Source of the DNA: Bifidobacterium aquikefiri
GTDB taxonomy: Bacteria; Actinomycetota; Actinomycetes; Actinomycetales; Bifidobacteriaceae
NCBI RefSeq assembly: GCF_002259795.1
Contig: NZ_MWXA01000005.1
Span: 640,598-704,597 of the forward strand
DNA: 64,000 nt
Reading direction: 5' to 3'
Shown: in pieces, positions 1 to 8,940 of the stretch
How positions within the stretch are numbered: the stretch's first letter is position 1
How the letters are laid out: every line of letters starts with the position of its first letter
Made by a program: the position numbers and the translations under genes
Notes under the pieces: model-generated
The model's input: the letters and a program-made list of their open reading frames with translations, nothing else
What the model was told of the DNA's origin: nothing
Databases searched by the model: none

Positions 1-213
1 GGTTAAACCTACGAACTGCGGTGATGTGGAAGACACCAGCCTGGCATTGGTGAACGCCAGTATGAAAGATAGACAGACAGGAACTACCACAAAGAGAAGC
101 AGCAGTAATGTTGCAGGAACCAGCATGAGTGTACCCGTGCGATTCTCGATCTGCAGTTCCAGATTCTGCTTGGATGCCTTGCGATTGAACTTTTTGCTCG
201 CAGCAATCATCAT
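1..213 (-). CDS. Carbohydrate ABC transporter permease, N-terminal fragment (cut by window edge)
   Basis: Only the first 71 codons are inside the window; the frame is open to base 1. The visible protein starts MMIAASKKFNRK and has one hydrophobic segment (about residues 28-50, rich in Leu and Val). It is followed by SFILAFTNARL and SPQFVGL, the usual start of a MalF/UgpA-type inner-membrane permease (binding-protein-dependent transport family). It lies 16 bp downstream of a solute-binding lipoprotein on the same strand, so the two belong to one importer operon. A run AGGGGG sits just upstream; either of two adjacent ATG codons (213 or 210) could be the start. The substrate is not evident. Confidence 0.85.
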   Translation of the reverse strand, partial: MMIAASKKFNRKASKQNLELQIENRTGTLMLVPATLLLLLFVVVPVCLSFILAFTNARLVSSTSPQFVGLT

Positions 214-229
214 TCCCCCTTAGCGCTAC

Positions 230-1555
230 TTAAGCCTTGTAGCCATTATTTGTCTTGATATTGCTGTCGATGCTGCTGGTGAGCTTGTCCAGAGTCGACT
301 GCGCATCGGCGCCATTGAGAATGTCGCTGAGCGAGGTTGCAAATTGACTCTGAATATATGAATATGCAGGAGTCAATGGTCTCATCACAACCTTCTTCTT
401 GGAAATTTCAACGAAGACTTCCATACTTCCACCCTTGTCGAATTCAGGAACAAGCTTTCGAGCTCCCTCACTCGCAGGAATGTTCATGCCGGCCTTGGAA
501 GCCGCAGCCATATATTTGTCCTGCAGCGAGAAGCGAATGTAGTCCTGGGCAGCAGCCTTGTTGTTGCAGGTCTTGGTAAGAGCAGTCTCCCATGAACCGC
601 CGGGGCTGATAAGTCCCTTGCCGAAATCTGCCATTGGCATGCTCACGATATCGTCTTTGTCCTTTGCATACTGGTTGAAGGACGACCATGACCACATGCC
701 GCCATACAGCAATCCCACCTTGTTATTTGCAAATGCGAGAGCCGTATCGGATGCACCCTTGGAACTGGTATATCCCTTGGTGACCAGGTTTCTCATCCAC
801 TTTGCGAACTTCACTGCAGCGGCACCGTTGAGTGAACCGTCAGCACTTTGATAATCGGATCGGTTGATGAGATCCCCGCCAAAGGATTGCAGGATTGGAC
901 TGAATCCATAGGAATACCATTCACTGGTGGTGTCCTTCGTGCCCATTTCGAATGGATACGTCCATTGATTGCTCGCCTTCATCTTCGCGAGAGCGTCTTC
1001 CAATTCCGATTGGCTCCATGGATCGTCAACCGTCGCGATGCGGATGCCCAGCTTCTTGAGCACCGATTTACGGGCAAACAGTCCGACGGTTGCATCATAG
1101 TTTCCAAGCCCATAGGTCTTGCCGTTGTATTTTCCAACCGTCGAAGGTAACAGGTCCTTCGTGCGCGCCAACAGCTTCGCATCGGTCAGCGGCGTGAGAA
1201 TTCCCGACCACGCCCAGTTAGGAATGTTCGGCTCGTCCACCGCGACGACGCAAGGCAATGTTCCACCGGATGCCGCCGATGTGACTGACGTGTTATATGA
1301 AGTCGAAGGGAAGGTCTGCAACTTCACCGTTGCCTTCTTGCTTGAGCTGGCATTGTAGTCCTTGATCGCCTGCTTCAGCACCTTCAGCTCGCCATCGTTG
1401 CCCGCCAGCTGAGACCATACCGTTATCTCGTTGGAATTGGAATCGGAACCTGCACTCGATGTGCTGATCCCGCATCCCGATGTTGCCATCACACCGGCAA
1501 CGATCAGCGTGATCGCCGATCCAACCAGTGCTCGACGCACATGAAAAACTGACAT
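230..1555 (-). CDS. Carbohydrate ABC transporter solute-binding lipoprotein
   Basis: Extracellular lipoprotein of the bacterial solute-binding family 1 (MalE/UgpB/MsmE-like), 441 residues. The N-terminus is a lipoprotein signal: Arg-rich start, hydrophobic core to about residue 27, then the lipobox-like MATSGCG with the acylated Cys at about 28. The body (GNDGELKVLKQAIKDYN, then GGMWSWSSF, then SPGGSWETALT) is typical of sugar-binding members. An AAGGGGGAAAT site lies just before ATG 1555. It is followed by a permease and preceded, 75 bp away, by an ADP-ribosylglycohydrolase-family gene, which suggests import of a ribosyl or other glycosyl compound. The ligand cannot be read from sequence. 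Confidence 0.9.
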   Translation of the reverse strand: MSVFHVRRALVGSAITLIVAGVMATSGCGISTSSAGSDSNSNEITVWSQLAGNDGELKVLKQAIKDYNASSSKKATVKLQTFPSTSYNTSVTSAASGGTLPCVVAVDEPNIPNWAWSGILTPLTDAKLLARTKDLLPSTVGKYNGKTYGLGNYDATVGLFARKSVLKKLGIRIATVDDPWSQSELEDALAKMKASNQWTYPFEMGTKDTTSEWYSYGFSPILQSFGGDLINRSDYQSADGSLNGAAAVKFAKWMRNLVTKGYTSSKGASDTALAFANNKVGLLYGGMWSWSSFNQYAKDKDDIVSMPMADFGKGLISPGGSWETALTKTCNNKAAAQDYIRFSLQDKYMAAASKAGMNIPASEGARKLVPEFDKGGSMEVFVEISKKKVVMRPLTPAYSYIQSQFATSLSDILNGADAQSTLDKLTSSIDSNIKTNNGYKA

Positions 1556-1630
1556 ATTTCCCCCTTGTTTCTTGTTTTGTGATGCTCTATTCCCATGCCC
1601 TTCATTGAGATGAAAATAGAAAAGTTACAG

Positions 1631-2632
1631 TTAACGTTTGGCTTTCACCAGTTGCGACAAACCGAAAGCCACATTGTTGAAATCTATGGAGTTTGCTGCA
1701 ATCAGCGTTGATTTCTCACTGTCCAGAAGATTGCAGTTGACGCTTCCGCACATTCCGCCGCAAATCGCTCCGATGGTGTCGGTATCCCCGCCAATGTTTG
1801 CGGAAACACCTACGCACTTGCGCAAATCCGCCCTGTATCGAAATACGATGGTCACTGCCGCAGGAACCGTCTGAATGGTTTCTAGGCCTGTGCCCAAAAA
1901 TGAATATAACTCGTCCTGGAATGCCTCCTCGCTTGTCAAGCCCGCAATCCTGCGCCCATATGCCATGCGTTTCGCGATACTGGGGGTAGGAAGTTTATTG
2001 CCTCGCGTTTCTGCCTCTTGAGCTGCAGCAAAGGCAATATCGTAGTACTGGTTCCAATCAACGTCTTCATTCATGAAGAGAAAGCTGTCGAGTGCCGCAA
2101 TCACCGATGCACCTTGAATCGCAATCTGCGTGTTGTGCGTCGGCTTGCATATGGCAGCAACGTTCTCCACCAATTGCGGAAGATCAAGGCATGAGGACAC
2201 AAGCCCGATGGGAGCGATTTTCATGGCGGCACCATTCGTGGTCCCCCAAATTCCGGACTGTTCCATCGAAACGCCGCGCTCGATCGCTTCGATTGCCCGT
2301 CGCGTGCTTGGACCGACGACTGAGGAACTTTTCTCATCGTGGTGAAGCCAATCCGTCAGATAGTCCACAAAATCATGCGAATCGATCCTTCCGCCTGAAT
2401 CGATGAGCATTTTACTCATGAATATGGTGTTTTCGGTATCGTCCGTGACCGTTCCAGCATCGAGATGACGAATGAAGGTTCCAACATCGGAGGGACTGGG
2501 CATCAGCGTGCTCAGCGTTCCATAGCGTTCGGCTATTTGTTGCCGGGTAAGATTTTCCGTCGGCATGCCCATGGCATCGCCGTAGGCGATTGAGAGCAGT
2601 ACGTTCAGCACTGACTGTGTTACGTCATTCAT
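1631..2632 (-). CDS. ADP-ribosylglycohydrolase (DraG/ARH) family protein
   Basis: 333-residue cytoplasmic protein of the ADP-ribosylglycohydrolase family, which hydrolyses N- or O-glycosidic bonds to ADP-ribose through a two-metal centre. Visible family motifs: SIAYGDAMGMPTE near the N-terminus, GTVTDDTENTIFMSKM (the TDDT metal ligands, about residues 60-75), NGAAMKIAPIGL in the middle, and NIGGDTDTIGAICGGM (second metal motif GDTDT) near the C-terminus. All expected acidic ligands appear present. Its start overlaps the end of the upstream PfkB kinase gene by 8 bp, so the two are probably translationally coupled. With a sugar kinase and an ABC importer in the same operon, a catabolic role on an imported N-glycoside is more likely than protein de-ADP-ribosylation; that is inference. 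Confidence 0.88.
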   Translation of the reverse strand: MNDVTQSVLNVLLSIAYGDAMGMPTENLTRQQIAERYGTLSTLMPSPSDVGTFIRHLDAGTVTDDTENTIFMSKMLIDSGGRIDSHDFVDYLTDWLHHDEKSSSVVGPSTRRAIEAIERGVSMEQSGIWGTTNGAAMKIAPIGLVSSCLDLPQLVENVAAICKPTHNTQIAIQGASVIAALDSFLFMNEDVDWNQYYDIAFAAAQEAETRGNKLPTPSIAKRMAYGRRIAGLTSEEAFQDELYSFLGTGLETIQTVPAAVTIVFRYRADLRKCVGVSANIGGDTDTIGAICGGMCGSVNCNLLDSEKSTLIAANSIDFNNVAFGLSQLVKAKR

Positions 2633-3575
2633 GCGTTACCTCCAAGGAATGCGTTGAGAGAAAATTGCTTGCCTGAGTGAAATCAGGAGATGATTGGGCT
2701 CCCAATTCCTGGCATGTCATCGCGGCGCATGCAGAAGAGAACAGCAAGGAGTCCCGCAATGGCCGTGCACCGATGAGCAGCTGGGTCATGAAGGCTCCGA
2801 TGAAGGCGTCACCGGCTCCTGTCGTGTCCTTGACTGCAACGTCAAAAGCCGGGAGCGTAACGGTTCGACCGTCTTCGTCACAGGCCGCAACACCTTGGTC
2901 AGCTAGCGTGAGGACTATGGTGCCTGCAAAGAATTGGCGGATAAAGGATATCTGTTCTTGGGGATCATCGCTGCCAGACCATGGGCGAATGCTTGCCTGA
3001 CATGGGGCAAAGACATCGACATAGCGCAGGAATCGGCGGATGAACGTTGTATCTATTCCCTTGGCAAGAACGGTCTGCAAATCTTCCTGAAGATTGAGCA
3101 CGACCTTTTTGCCAAGCTCCTTTGCCTGCCGGGCAGCCTTGAGCGAGAGTTCAGGAGGGTTCAGGTCCAGATACAGTACAGATGTCTCGTCGACAAGTTC
3201 AAGGCGAGCCTCTTCCTCGTTCAAGGCAGGCATGCCTTCACCACCATCGAGAATCAGACATTTTTCGCCGTCGCCGTCAACATAGATGAGGCAATGCGGT
3301 GCGGGATATCCGTGTGTGTCCGAAATTACACCTCTGACATCAATTCCATCGCGCACAAGGAAGTCGATGATCCGTCTGCTGTCATCGTCATTGGAAACCT
3401 TGGAAATGGATGCCGTCTGGGCTCCCAGCTTCTGAGCCTGAACAAGAACGTTGACGCCGCTGCCACCAAGCGTGCGGTGCGTGGACAAAACCGTGGAGAA
3501 CCCGTCACGAATGGGCAGATGATCTACTACTTGTATGGTGTCGAGTGCGACACCTCCAATACCTAGGATATCCAT
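2625..3575 (-). CDS. PfkB/ribokinase-family carbohydrate kinase
   Basis: Cytoplasmic ATP-dependent sugar or nucleoside kinase, about 316 residues. Start chosen at ATG 3575 (MDILGIGGVALD) because GGAGGAG lies directly upstream; an upstream in-frame extension is probably non-coding. Family signatures: the N-terminal GGSGVNVLVQAQKLG substrate-binding motif and the C-terminal DTTGAGDAFIGAFM motif with the catalytic Asp. It is first in an operon with an ADP-ribosylglycohydrolase-family gene, a solute-binding protein and a permease. By analogy it would phosphorylate a sugar released from the imported compound; ribose is a reasonable guess given the glycohydrolase, but substrate is not determinable. 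Two LacI-type palindromes precede the gene. Confidence 0.88.
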   Translation of the reverse strand: MDILGIGGVALDTIQVVDHLPIRDGFSTVLSTHRTLGGSGVNVLVQAQKLGAQTASISKVSNDDDSRRIIDFLVRDGIDVRGVISDTHGYPAPHCLIYVDGDGEKCLILDGGEGMPALNEEEARLELVDETSVLYLDLNPPELSLKAARQAKELGKKVVLNLQEDLQTVLAKGIDTTFIRRFLRYVDVFAPCQASIRPWSGSDDPQEQISFIRQFFAGTIVLTLADQGVAACDEDGRTVTLPAFDVAVKDTTGAGDAFIGAFMTQLLIGARPLRDSLLFSSACAAMTCQELGAQSSPDFTQASNFLSTHSLEVTHE

Positions 3576-3655
3576 ACTCTCCTCCATGAGAGAAGCAGCT
3601 TCATCACTGCCAGAATTACAACCCCTACATACCCAACACATCACACAGTAATACA

Positions 3656-3682
3656 TCAAACGTTTTTCGTCAAACGCTTGAC
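3656..3682. promoter_or_regulatory. Tandem LacI-type operator candidates upstream of the PfkB operon
   Basis: Two adjacent palindromes. The first is centred on AAACGTTT (3658-3665). The second, GTCAAACGCTTGAC (3669-3682), has perfect 5-bp arms around a central CG, the pattern of LacI-family operators. The heptamer TCAAACG occurs in both. They lie about 80-105 bp upstream of the chosen kinase start. No LacI gene is in the window, so the regulator would be encoded elsewhere. Confidence 0.5.
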
Positions 3683-3904
3683 GTGTCTGGAATGCAAAAG
3701 TCGGCCATGAATATCGGGATCGCTGATATCGCTGGTCAATCATCGAAATTCCAGAATTTTTCATCACCATCATCATCTGACGTCGAGCAATGGCGACTGG
3801 TAACCATAAACGATTTCATCGAGCAACTCTTGTCCGCGTCGATAGCTGGCTTGACCTGAACACCCAGTCCTACTCCCACAAGAGACAAGAGACGATTTTC
3901 CACA

Positions 3905-4120
3905 CATTTCTGTGCCTGTTAACCCCTATTGACCCAGATCTCTCGACTCGCTGCGCTCGCTCGAGATGACAAGGGAGACGAATTCGATCGGGATGACGCT
4001 CGAGATGACGGGGACACACTTTTTTGCCTATTAACCCAAAAAACGACTCCCAAAGCACAACCTGAGCATTATGAGCGTTATGCAGCAGATAACACCCGAA
4101 CACACTGTTGCCTATTAACC
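3905..4120. repeat. Dispersed palindromic extragenic repeat, copy A
   Basis: No gene is visible between 3576 and 4163. The stretch holds CTCGACTCGCTGCGCTCGC followed by TCGAGATGAC, then a module (inverted) that reads GGCAAAAAAGTGTGTCCCCG on the minus strand, plus two short CCTATTAACC relics. The same modules recur at 16.8-17.1, 23.3, 32.4 and 45.1-45.3 kb. Confidence 0.7.
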
Positions 4121-4128
4121 TTTAATAC

Positions 4129-4157
4129 AAAAAAGCCGCTGATCGCTCAGCGGCTGT
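4129..4157 (-). terminator. Intrinsic terminator of tRNA-Glu
   Basis: Read on the minus strand, AGCCGCTGA-gcga-TCAGCGGCT (9-bp perfect stem) is followed by a T run (TTTTTTGTATT). It starts 6 bp after the tRNA-Glu 3' end. Confidence 0.85.
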
Positions 4158-4162
4158 ATGAG

Positions 4163-4234
4163 TACCCCCGGAGAGAGTCGGACTCTCGTTGTCAGATTGA
4201 AAGTCTGGTGTCCTAACCGTTAGACGACGGGGGC
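4163..4234 (-). tRNA. tRNA-Glu (anticodon TTC)
   Basis: Minus strand reads GCCCCCGTCGTCTAACGG at the 5' end. The anticodon arm is CAGA-CTTTCAA-TCTG with TTC in the loop, the T arm contains GAGTCCGACTC, and the acceptor stem closes with CGGGGGTA. 72 nt; CCA not encoded. Confidence 0.95.
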
Positions 4235-4483
4235 AAACAAAAACATCATACGCAAAACTAGCAAATAGGGCAAGCCGGCGTGGCTCTATGTCGAATATGA
4301 CGATTCCTTTGCATCAGCACACAGGGAATCAACCACCATTAATCCAGATATCGAGTTTTGTTGCCTTTTTTCATGTGTCCCCGAGTATTGCCTCAGAATC
4401 GCAACGTAACTAAGCCATTTTCGAAGCTGCAATGTTGAAATTTGCCACAAAACTCGTGTTCTCAAAAATCCAACACCAAATTT

Positions 4484-5350
4484 TCATGCTCTATAGGTGA
4501 AATCATGGATGATCCGACCAGCCTTTATGCCTTTTTGCTCGAAATTGGTCAAGACTCGACCAGCAAATCGTGACGATTCGATGAACTCCCCATGAGGGAG
4601 CTTGTCCGCATCCGTCGCAGTCCCTTTACCGACATGTTCTATCGGAAGCTGCACTGCAAGATTGCCGTCATTGTGTAAAAATCCGCAGGAATCCAGTACT
4701 TCGTGAATATGAAGTGCATAATCATCGATATCGGTGGCTATTCGCCATGCACCATGAGGTTCGAGCGCGAACGCGATGCTTCGTGCAAAGTCAACCTGAA
4801 TGATTCGGCGCTTATGATGCTTCATCTTTGGCCATGGATCGGGGAAGAAGGTCCACACTTCCGCCACACTCCCCCGCTCACATGATGCCAGCAGTTCAGG
4901 AGCGTTGACCTGAGCGATTCTAAGGTTGGTCAATCCCTGCTTTCCCGCCATGAGCATCGTATGAGCCAGTCCGGCAGTATATACTTCCAAGGCAAGAAAA
5001 TTCATATCGGGATGCTTGGTCGCTGCCGAGACTATGTTTTCGCCCTGACCCGTTCCCACTTCAATGATCAAGGGATGAGAGTTCCCCCAGATTGTGTGGA
5101 TGAATGCCCGATTGAGAATGAAACTCTGAGGAACTTCAAGGCTTGCATGTTCTGCCTCTTCTACCGATTCAAGCGAATGTCCTTCAAAGCCGGGAGCCAT
5201 ATCGATAAGGAATTGGTCGTGATAGGCATCCCATGCGCGCATCAGTCTTGGATCAATATGTCCAGAGCGCCGCACATACGACACTATTGAACGTCGCCCC
5301 TTGTATTCAAGTGAATCATTGTGCGTATCCATCGGCACTTCTGCGCTCAT
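4484..5350 (-). CDS. trmB: tRNA (guanine-N7-)-methyltransferase TrmB
   Basis: SAM-dependent enzyme that makes m7G46 in tRNA variable loops. 288 residues from ATG 5350, chosen because AAGGAG lies 6 bp upstream; a longer start lacks a site. Class I methyltransferase signature [13 protein letters not shown] in the middle, then [16 protein letters not shown], and the TrmB-specific [19 protein letters not shown] (PDPWPKxxHxKRR motif), followed by [12 protein letters not shown]. Somewhat long at the N-terminus (about 60 extra residues) compared with compact bacterial TrmB. It is monocistronic and divergent from galE. Confidence 0.93.
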   Translation of the reverse strand: MSAEVPMDTHNDSLEYKGRRSIVSYVRRSGHIDPRLMRAWDAYHDQFLIDMAPGFEGHSLESVEEAEHASLEVPQSFILNRAFIHTIWGNSHPLIIEVGTGQGENIVSAATKHPDMNFLALEVYTAGLAHTMLMAGKQGLTNLRIAQVNAPELLASCERGSVAEVWTFFPDPWPKMKHHKRRIIQVDFARSIAFALEPHGAWRIATDIDDYALHIHEVLDSCGFLHNDGNLAVQLPIEHVGKGTATDADKLPHGEFIESSRFAGRVLTNFEQKGIKAGRIIHDFTYRA

Positions 5351-5581
5351 ACGGCACTCCTTATTTATATATAAAGCCGACATTAAACGATATCATCAAA
5401 GCGGTTAATCATGAGACCTCCGAGAATCCACGAGAGGATCGTTGTTCAATGATGTTCATGTGATATACTAAAAACGAAAAAAATCGAACATAATGAAGCA
5501 AATGTGAACACAATTCATTGACTCTCTGCACCTCGTGTGCACTGCTGCACAGTCGTTCACAAACTCCAAGAAAGGCTACTT

Positions 5582-6592
5582 ATGACAGTTCTCGTCACTG
5601 GTGGATGCGGATATATTGGCGCCCATGTTGTTCATGCCCTTCATCAGGCAGGTCAGAAGGTCGTCGTCGTTGACGACTTGAGCTATGGGAAACCGACTCG
5701 AATCGAAGGTGCCCGCCTGTACGGTGCCGATGTCTCTGCACCAGGCTCTGATAAACGCATCGCCGAAATCATCAAGGACAACGATGTCGATTCGGTCATT
5801 CACTTCGCAGCACGCAAGCAGGTCGGTGAATCCGTTGCAAAGCCGCTGTGGTATTACCAGCAGAATATCAATGGCATGCTCAACGTTCTGCAAGGCATGG
5901 CAACTGCAGGAGCAAAGAAGCTCGTGTTCTCCAGCTCTGCTGCAACATATGGAGTGCCTCCAGTAGACGTTGTTCCTGAAGATGTCGTTCCTATGGTTCC
6001 GATCAATCCCTATGGCCAGACCAAGCTCTTCGGGGAGTGGATGGCGCGCGCGTGTGAAGAGCCATTCGGCATCCGCTTCTGTGCCCTTCGCTACTTCAAT
6101 GTTGCAGGCTGCGGTCCCGTTGAACTCGAGGATCCAGCAATCCTGAATCTGATTCCCATGCTCTTCGACCGTCTGAAGCAAGGCAAGGCACCTGCCATCT
6201 TCGGCGATGACTACCCGACGCCAGACGGCACATGCGTCCGCGATTACATTCATGTCGCAGACCTTGCCGATGCCCATATTGCTGCACTGCACTATCTCGA
6301 CCGCGATGAGCGCAAGTACGATGCCTTCAATGTTGGCACTGGAGAGGGCACATCCGTTCGCCAGATCGTGGACGAAGTCAAGAAGGTCACCGGACTTCCA
6401 TTCACCGAGGCAGTCATGGCTCGTCGCGCTGGCGATCCACCGCACCTCATCGGTTCCCCGAAGCGCATCAACGAAGAGATGGGGTGGCATGCACAATACG
6501 GTGTCGAAGACATCGTCAAGTCCGCCTGGGACGCATGGCAGGCCAATCCAGAACATCACATCGACGTTGAGAACTGGAAGCAAAACGACTGA
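5582..6592 (+). CDS. galE: UDP-glucose 4-epimerase GalE
   Basis: 336-residue SDR-extended enzyme interconverting UDP-glucose and UDP-galactose (Leloir pathway). Start set at ATG 5582 (MTVLVTGG), after AGAAAGG; the longer open frame upstream is not needed. Rossmann motif TGGCGYIGAH at the N-terminus, VIHFAARKQVGES, VFSSSAATYGVP with the catalytic Ser/Thr, and PINPYGQTKLFGEWM containing the YxxxK pair. The tail RRAGDPPHLIGSP is the GalE sugar-nucleotide site. A 12-bp hairpin follows the stop codon. Confidence 0.96.
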   Translation: MTVLVTGGCGYIGAHVVHALHQAGQKVVVVDDLSYGKPTRIEGARLYGADVSAPGSDKRIAEIIKDNDVDSVIHFAARKQVGESVAKPLWYYQQNINGMLNVLQGMATAGAKKLVFSSSAATYGVPPVDVVPEDVVPMVPINPYGQTKLFGEWMARACEEPFGIRFCALRYFNVAGCGPVELEDPAILNLIPMLFDRLKQGKAPAIFGDDYPTPDGTCVRDYIHVADLADAHIAALHYLDRDERKYDAFNVGTGEGTSVRQIVDEVKKVTGLPFTEAVMARRAGDPPHLIGSPKRINEEMGWHAQYGVEDIVKSAWDAWQANPEHHIDVENWKQND

Positions 6593-6614
6593 GCATCAGC
6601 TCAGCTGATCAATT

Positions 6615-6655
6615 CGTCTCGCCAAGGGAAGATTCCAATCTCTCTTGGCGAGACG
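6615..6655 (+). terminator. Hairpin after galE
   Basis: CGTCTCGCCAAG (6615-6626) and CTTGGCGAGACG (6644-6655) form a perfect 12-bp stem around a 17-nt loop, starting 22 bp after the galE stop. No long T run follows, so it may be a terminator or an mRNA-stabilising hairpin. Confidence 0.6.
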
Positions 6656-6834
6656 CTTGTATATATAGGTATATCTGCAAAGGCGAGCGCACCTGCCATC
6701 GGCGGTCCATACTCTCCATATTCGCATACGATGCCTCTTGCTTGGTGATAATCATCGTGTAACGAATGCTCGAAGAATTGTATTTCCAAGCTAAATCCTT
6801 CATACAAGAACAGTTTCTCCACTAGACTGGCCGT

Positions 6835-7554
6835 ATGAGCGATGCAAACAATCAGTCAAACAATCAGTGGGACAACAACGCCCCAAATGCGCAGCAACCT
6901 TCCCAACCACAATACGGCCAGCCAAATTCCGGTTATAACCAGGCTTCGGGCATACCACCGCAGGGTGAATATAATCAGCAATGGGGCCAGCAAAATCCTC
7001 AAGACCCGATGAATTATGGATATCAGCAAGATCCGGGCAACCCATATGGCAGTCCATATCAGGGAGGTCCCCAAGACCCTCCTCGACAGCCAAATCAGCC
7101 ATACCAGACTTACCAGCCATATGCTGGGCCATACGGGTATCCTTTGCACAATCCAAGCCAGCCTTGGAATATCATGTCTATCGTTGGCTTTGCCATTTCT
7201 TTCTTCATACCACCGGTTGGACTGATCCTTTCGATCGTCGCACTTGTTCAGCTCCATCGCTCGCGCGAGCGCGGTCAGGGACTTGCAGTCGGCGGAGTCG
7301 TCGTCGGGGCAATTTTTACTATTTTTACAGCCATACTCGTCGGCCTCATGATCTGGGGCATCTCCATGATCGGCAGCGAAGAGTATTCCTACGAATACCC
7401 GAGCTGTTCCGGCTACTCCTGCTCGAGCGACAATTCCGGTGATGATTCAATAGATAGCAGCTATCTTGACAATGCTCTCAATGCAGAGATACCTGCGATA
7501 CCTGCGATACCTGCAGATGCAATTGACGCTGCACCGTTTGGATTTCAGCGTTAA
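6835..7554 (+). CDS. DUF4190-domain membrane protein with Gln/Pro/Asn-rich N-terminus
   Basis: 239 residues. Residues 1-110 are low-complexity and rich in Gln, Pro, Asn, Tyr and Gly (many QPYQ- and NQPYQ-like segments). Two membrane segments follow (about 116-140 and 148-177) with the DUF4190 pattern PWNIMSIVGFAISFF and GQGLAVGGVVVGA between and within them. The C-terminal extracellular tail is acidic and Ser/Tyr-rich, ending in a tandem IPAIPAIPA encoded by repeated ATACCTGCG units. Such proteins are common in actinobacteria and of unknown function, often assumed to be envelope-associated. It stands alone between two hairpins. Confidence 0.75.
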   Translation: MSDANNQSNNQWDNNAPNAQQPSQPQYGQPNSGYNQASGIPPQGEYNQQWGQQNPQDPMNYGYQQDPGNPYGSPYQGGPQDPPRQPNQPYQTYQPYAGPYGYPLHNPSQPWNIMSIVGFAISFFIPPVGLILSIVALVQLHRSRERGQGLAVGGVVVGAIFTIFTAILVGLMIWGISMIGSEEYSYEYPSCSGYSCSSDNSGDDSIDSSYLDNALNAEIPAIPAIPADAIDAAPFGFQR

Positions 7555-7644
7555 CGAAGGATTATAGATACACGACTTCATTGGTATCAAAAAAGTGGGA
7601 GTGGAATCGCCACAGAGTTTTGCAACTTTACGCCCAAAATATTA

Positions 7645-7738
7645 AACCCATGATGATGCATGCGTCAACGATTGTTGAATGCAGACATCATCATGGGTTG
7701 TGCTGTTGTCATTGCCCGGTTCTCACTCAGCCCGGGCA
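7645..7738. terminator. Two consecutive hairpins between convergent genes
   Basis: AACCCATGATGATG (7645-7658) pairs perfectly with CATCATCATGGGTT (7686-7699), with a nested CAAC-gatt-GTTG stem inside. A second hairpin, TGCCCGG/CCGGGCA, lies at 7713-7738. They separate the DUF4190 gene from the convergent sugar-binding gene ending at 7769. Neither has a clear T run; a terminator or RNA-stabilising role is inferred. Confidence 0.5.
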
Positions 7739-7768
7739 TGAAGTTCATATTTCATACCCTGGTTGTGG

Positions 7769-8857
7769 TTACTTGAGCAATGCCATTCTTTCAGCATCAT
7801 CTGCAAATACTTCCTTTTCGTTGGCCTTGGTGACTACCACAGGATCGAGTTCGTAGAGTGGCACGTCAATCACACCGTTGTCGGCCTTGTCATCTGCAGC
7901 GGGAAGTTCTTCGCCTGTTTGCAGAACCTTAATCAGTTCGACGCTCTTGGCCACCAAGGCATCGGTTGGCTTGGCAATGGTTGACCACTGCTTGCCTTCC
8001 CAGATCCAGGTCACTGACTCATTCTCGGCATCAAGACCGCTCACGACGGGAATATCCTGGCCCGCCTGCTCGCATGCAGTGATGATCGCTCGCGCAATGC
8101 CGTCATTCGGGGAGAGCACGCCATCAATCTTCTTGTCGGAATAGTTGCCCGAAAGCAAAGAATCCATGCGCTGCTGAGCCTTGCTGTTATCCCAGTCAGG
8201 CGTTGCTGCCTGTGTGAAATCAGTCTGCCCGGAAACAACCGTCAGAGTTCCATCATCAATCTTTGGCTGCAATACAGTCATTGCACCCTTGAAGAAATTC
8301 GGAGCATTCGGATCTGCAGGACCGCCGCCAAACAGCTCAATATTGTATGGTCCTGAACCCTTCTTCTCTGCCAGACCATCAAGCAGGGCCTGACCTTGCA
8401 ACTCTCCGGTCTTGATGGAACCGAATTGGACAACGGCATCGATGCCGTCCGTATTTTCAATCAGGCGGTCGTAGCCGATCACTGCAACGCCGGCCTCCTT
8501 CGCCTTGCCAAGCACCGAGCCAAGCTGGGTGCCATCAATCGGTCCAACGACGATGACCTTGGCGCCTTGCTCGATCATCGCTTCGATTTGCTGCTGCTGT
8601 TGAGGAACCTTGTTGTCTGCCGCCTGGATCAAAGGTTTGAAGCCGGCTTCACTGAGCTGATCCTCAAACATGGTCTCGGCTTCCTTCCAATTCTGCGTGC
8701 CAAGCCAAGGGAGCGAAACACCGATTGCCGCATCTGCCGCGAATCCTTTTTCTGAGCTGGCAGAGCTTTCTCCTCTGCCAGAGCTGCCTCCGCAAGCCGC
8801 GAGGGATGCCACTGCGACGAGAGCTGCCACCGATGTGAATACCTTATTGAATTTCAT
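7769..8857 (-). CDS. Monosaccharide ABC transporter binding lipoprotein (ChvE/XylF type)
   Basis: 362-residue periplasmic-binding-protein fold (family Peripla_BP_4) lipoprotein. Start at ATG 8857 behind AAAGGAA. Signal peptide with lipobox LAACGGS (Cys near residue 22). Core motifs IGVSLPWLGTQNW, QIEAMIEQGAKVIVVGPIDG, GVAVIGYDRLIENTD (the YDRLI segment typical of ChvE) and GVLSPNDGIARAIITACEQ. It is the last gene of an importer operon transcribed ATPase, permease, binding protein. ChvE-type systems take up several aldopentoses and hexoses (galactose, arabinose, xylose, fucose); the exact ligand is unknown. Confidence 0.9.
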   Translation of the reverse strand: MKFNKVFTSVAALVAVASLAACGGSSGRGESSASSEKGFAADAAIGVSLPWLGTQNWKEAETMFEDQLSEAGFKPLIQAADNKVPQQQQQIEAMIEQGAKVIVVGPIDGTQLGSVLGKAKEAGVAVIGYDRLIENTDGIDAVVQFGSIKTGELQGQALLDGLAEKKGSGPYNIELFGGGPADPNAPNFFKGAMTVLQPKIDDGTLTVVSGQTDFTQAATPDWDNSKAQQRMDSLLSGNYSDKKIDGVLSPNDGIARAIITACEQAGQDIPVVSGLDAENESVTWIWEGKQWSTIAKPTDALVAKSVELIKVLQTGEELPAADDKADNGVIDVPLYELDPVVVTKANEKEVFADDAERMALLK

Positions 8858-8940
8858 CGTGAATTCCTTTCTCTGTTGTTTCTTTGTATGTGTGTTTATG
8901 ACACGAATGCTGACATGTGTGATCGTTAGGGACACTTGCA

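Noticed and set aside
2934..3566. 210-codon plus-strand frame opposite the PfkB kinase
   Set aside because: Antisense to a conserved kinase; no start site or homology visible.
5576..6583. 335-codon open frame on the minus strand opposite galE
   Set aside because: Complete overlap with an intact galE, no ribosome-binding site and no family-like sequence; it is a codon-bias shadow.
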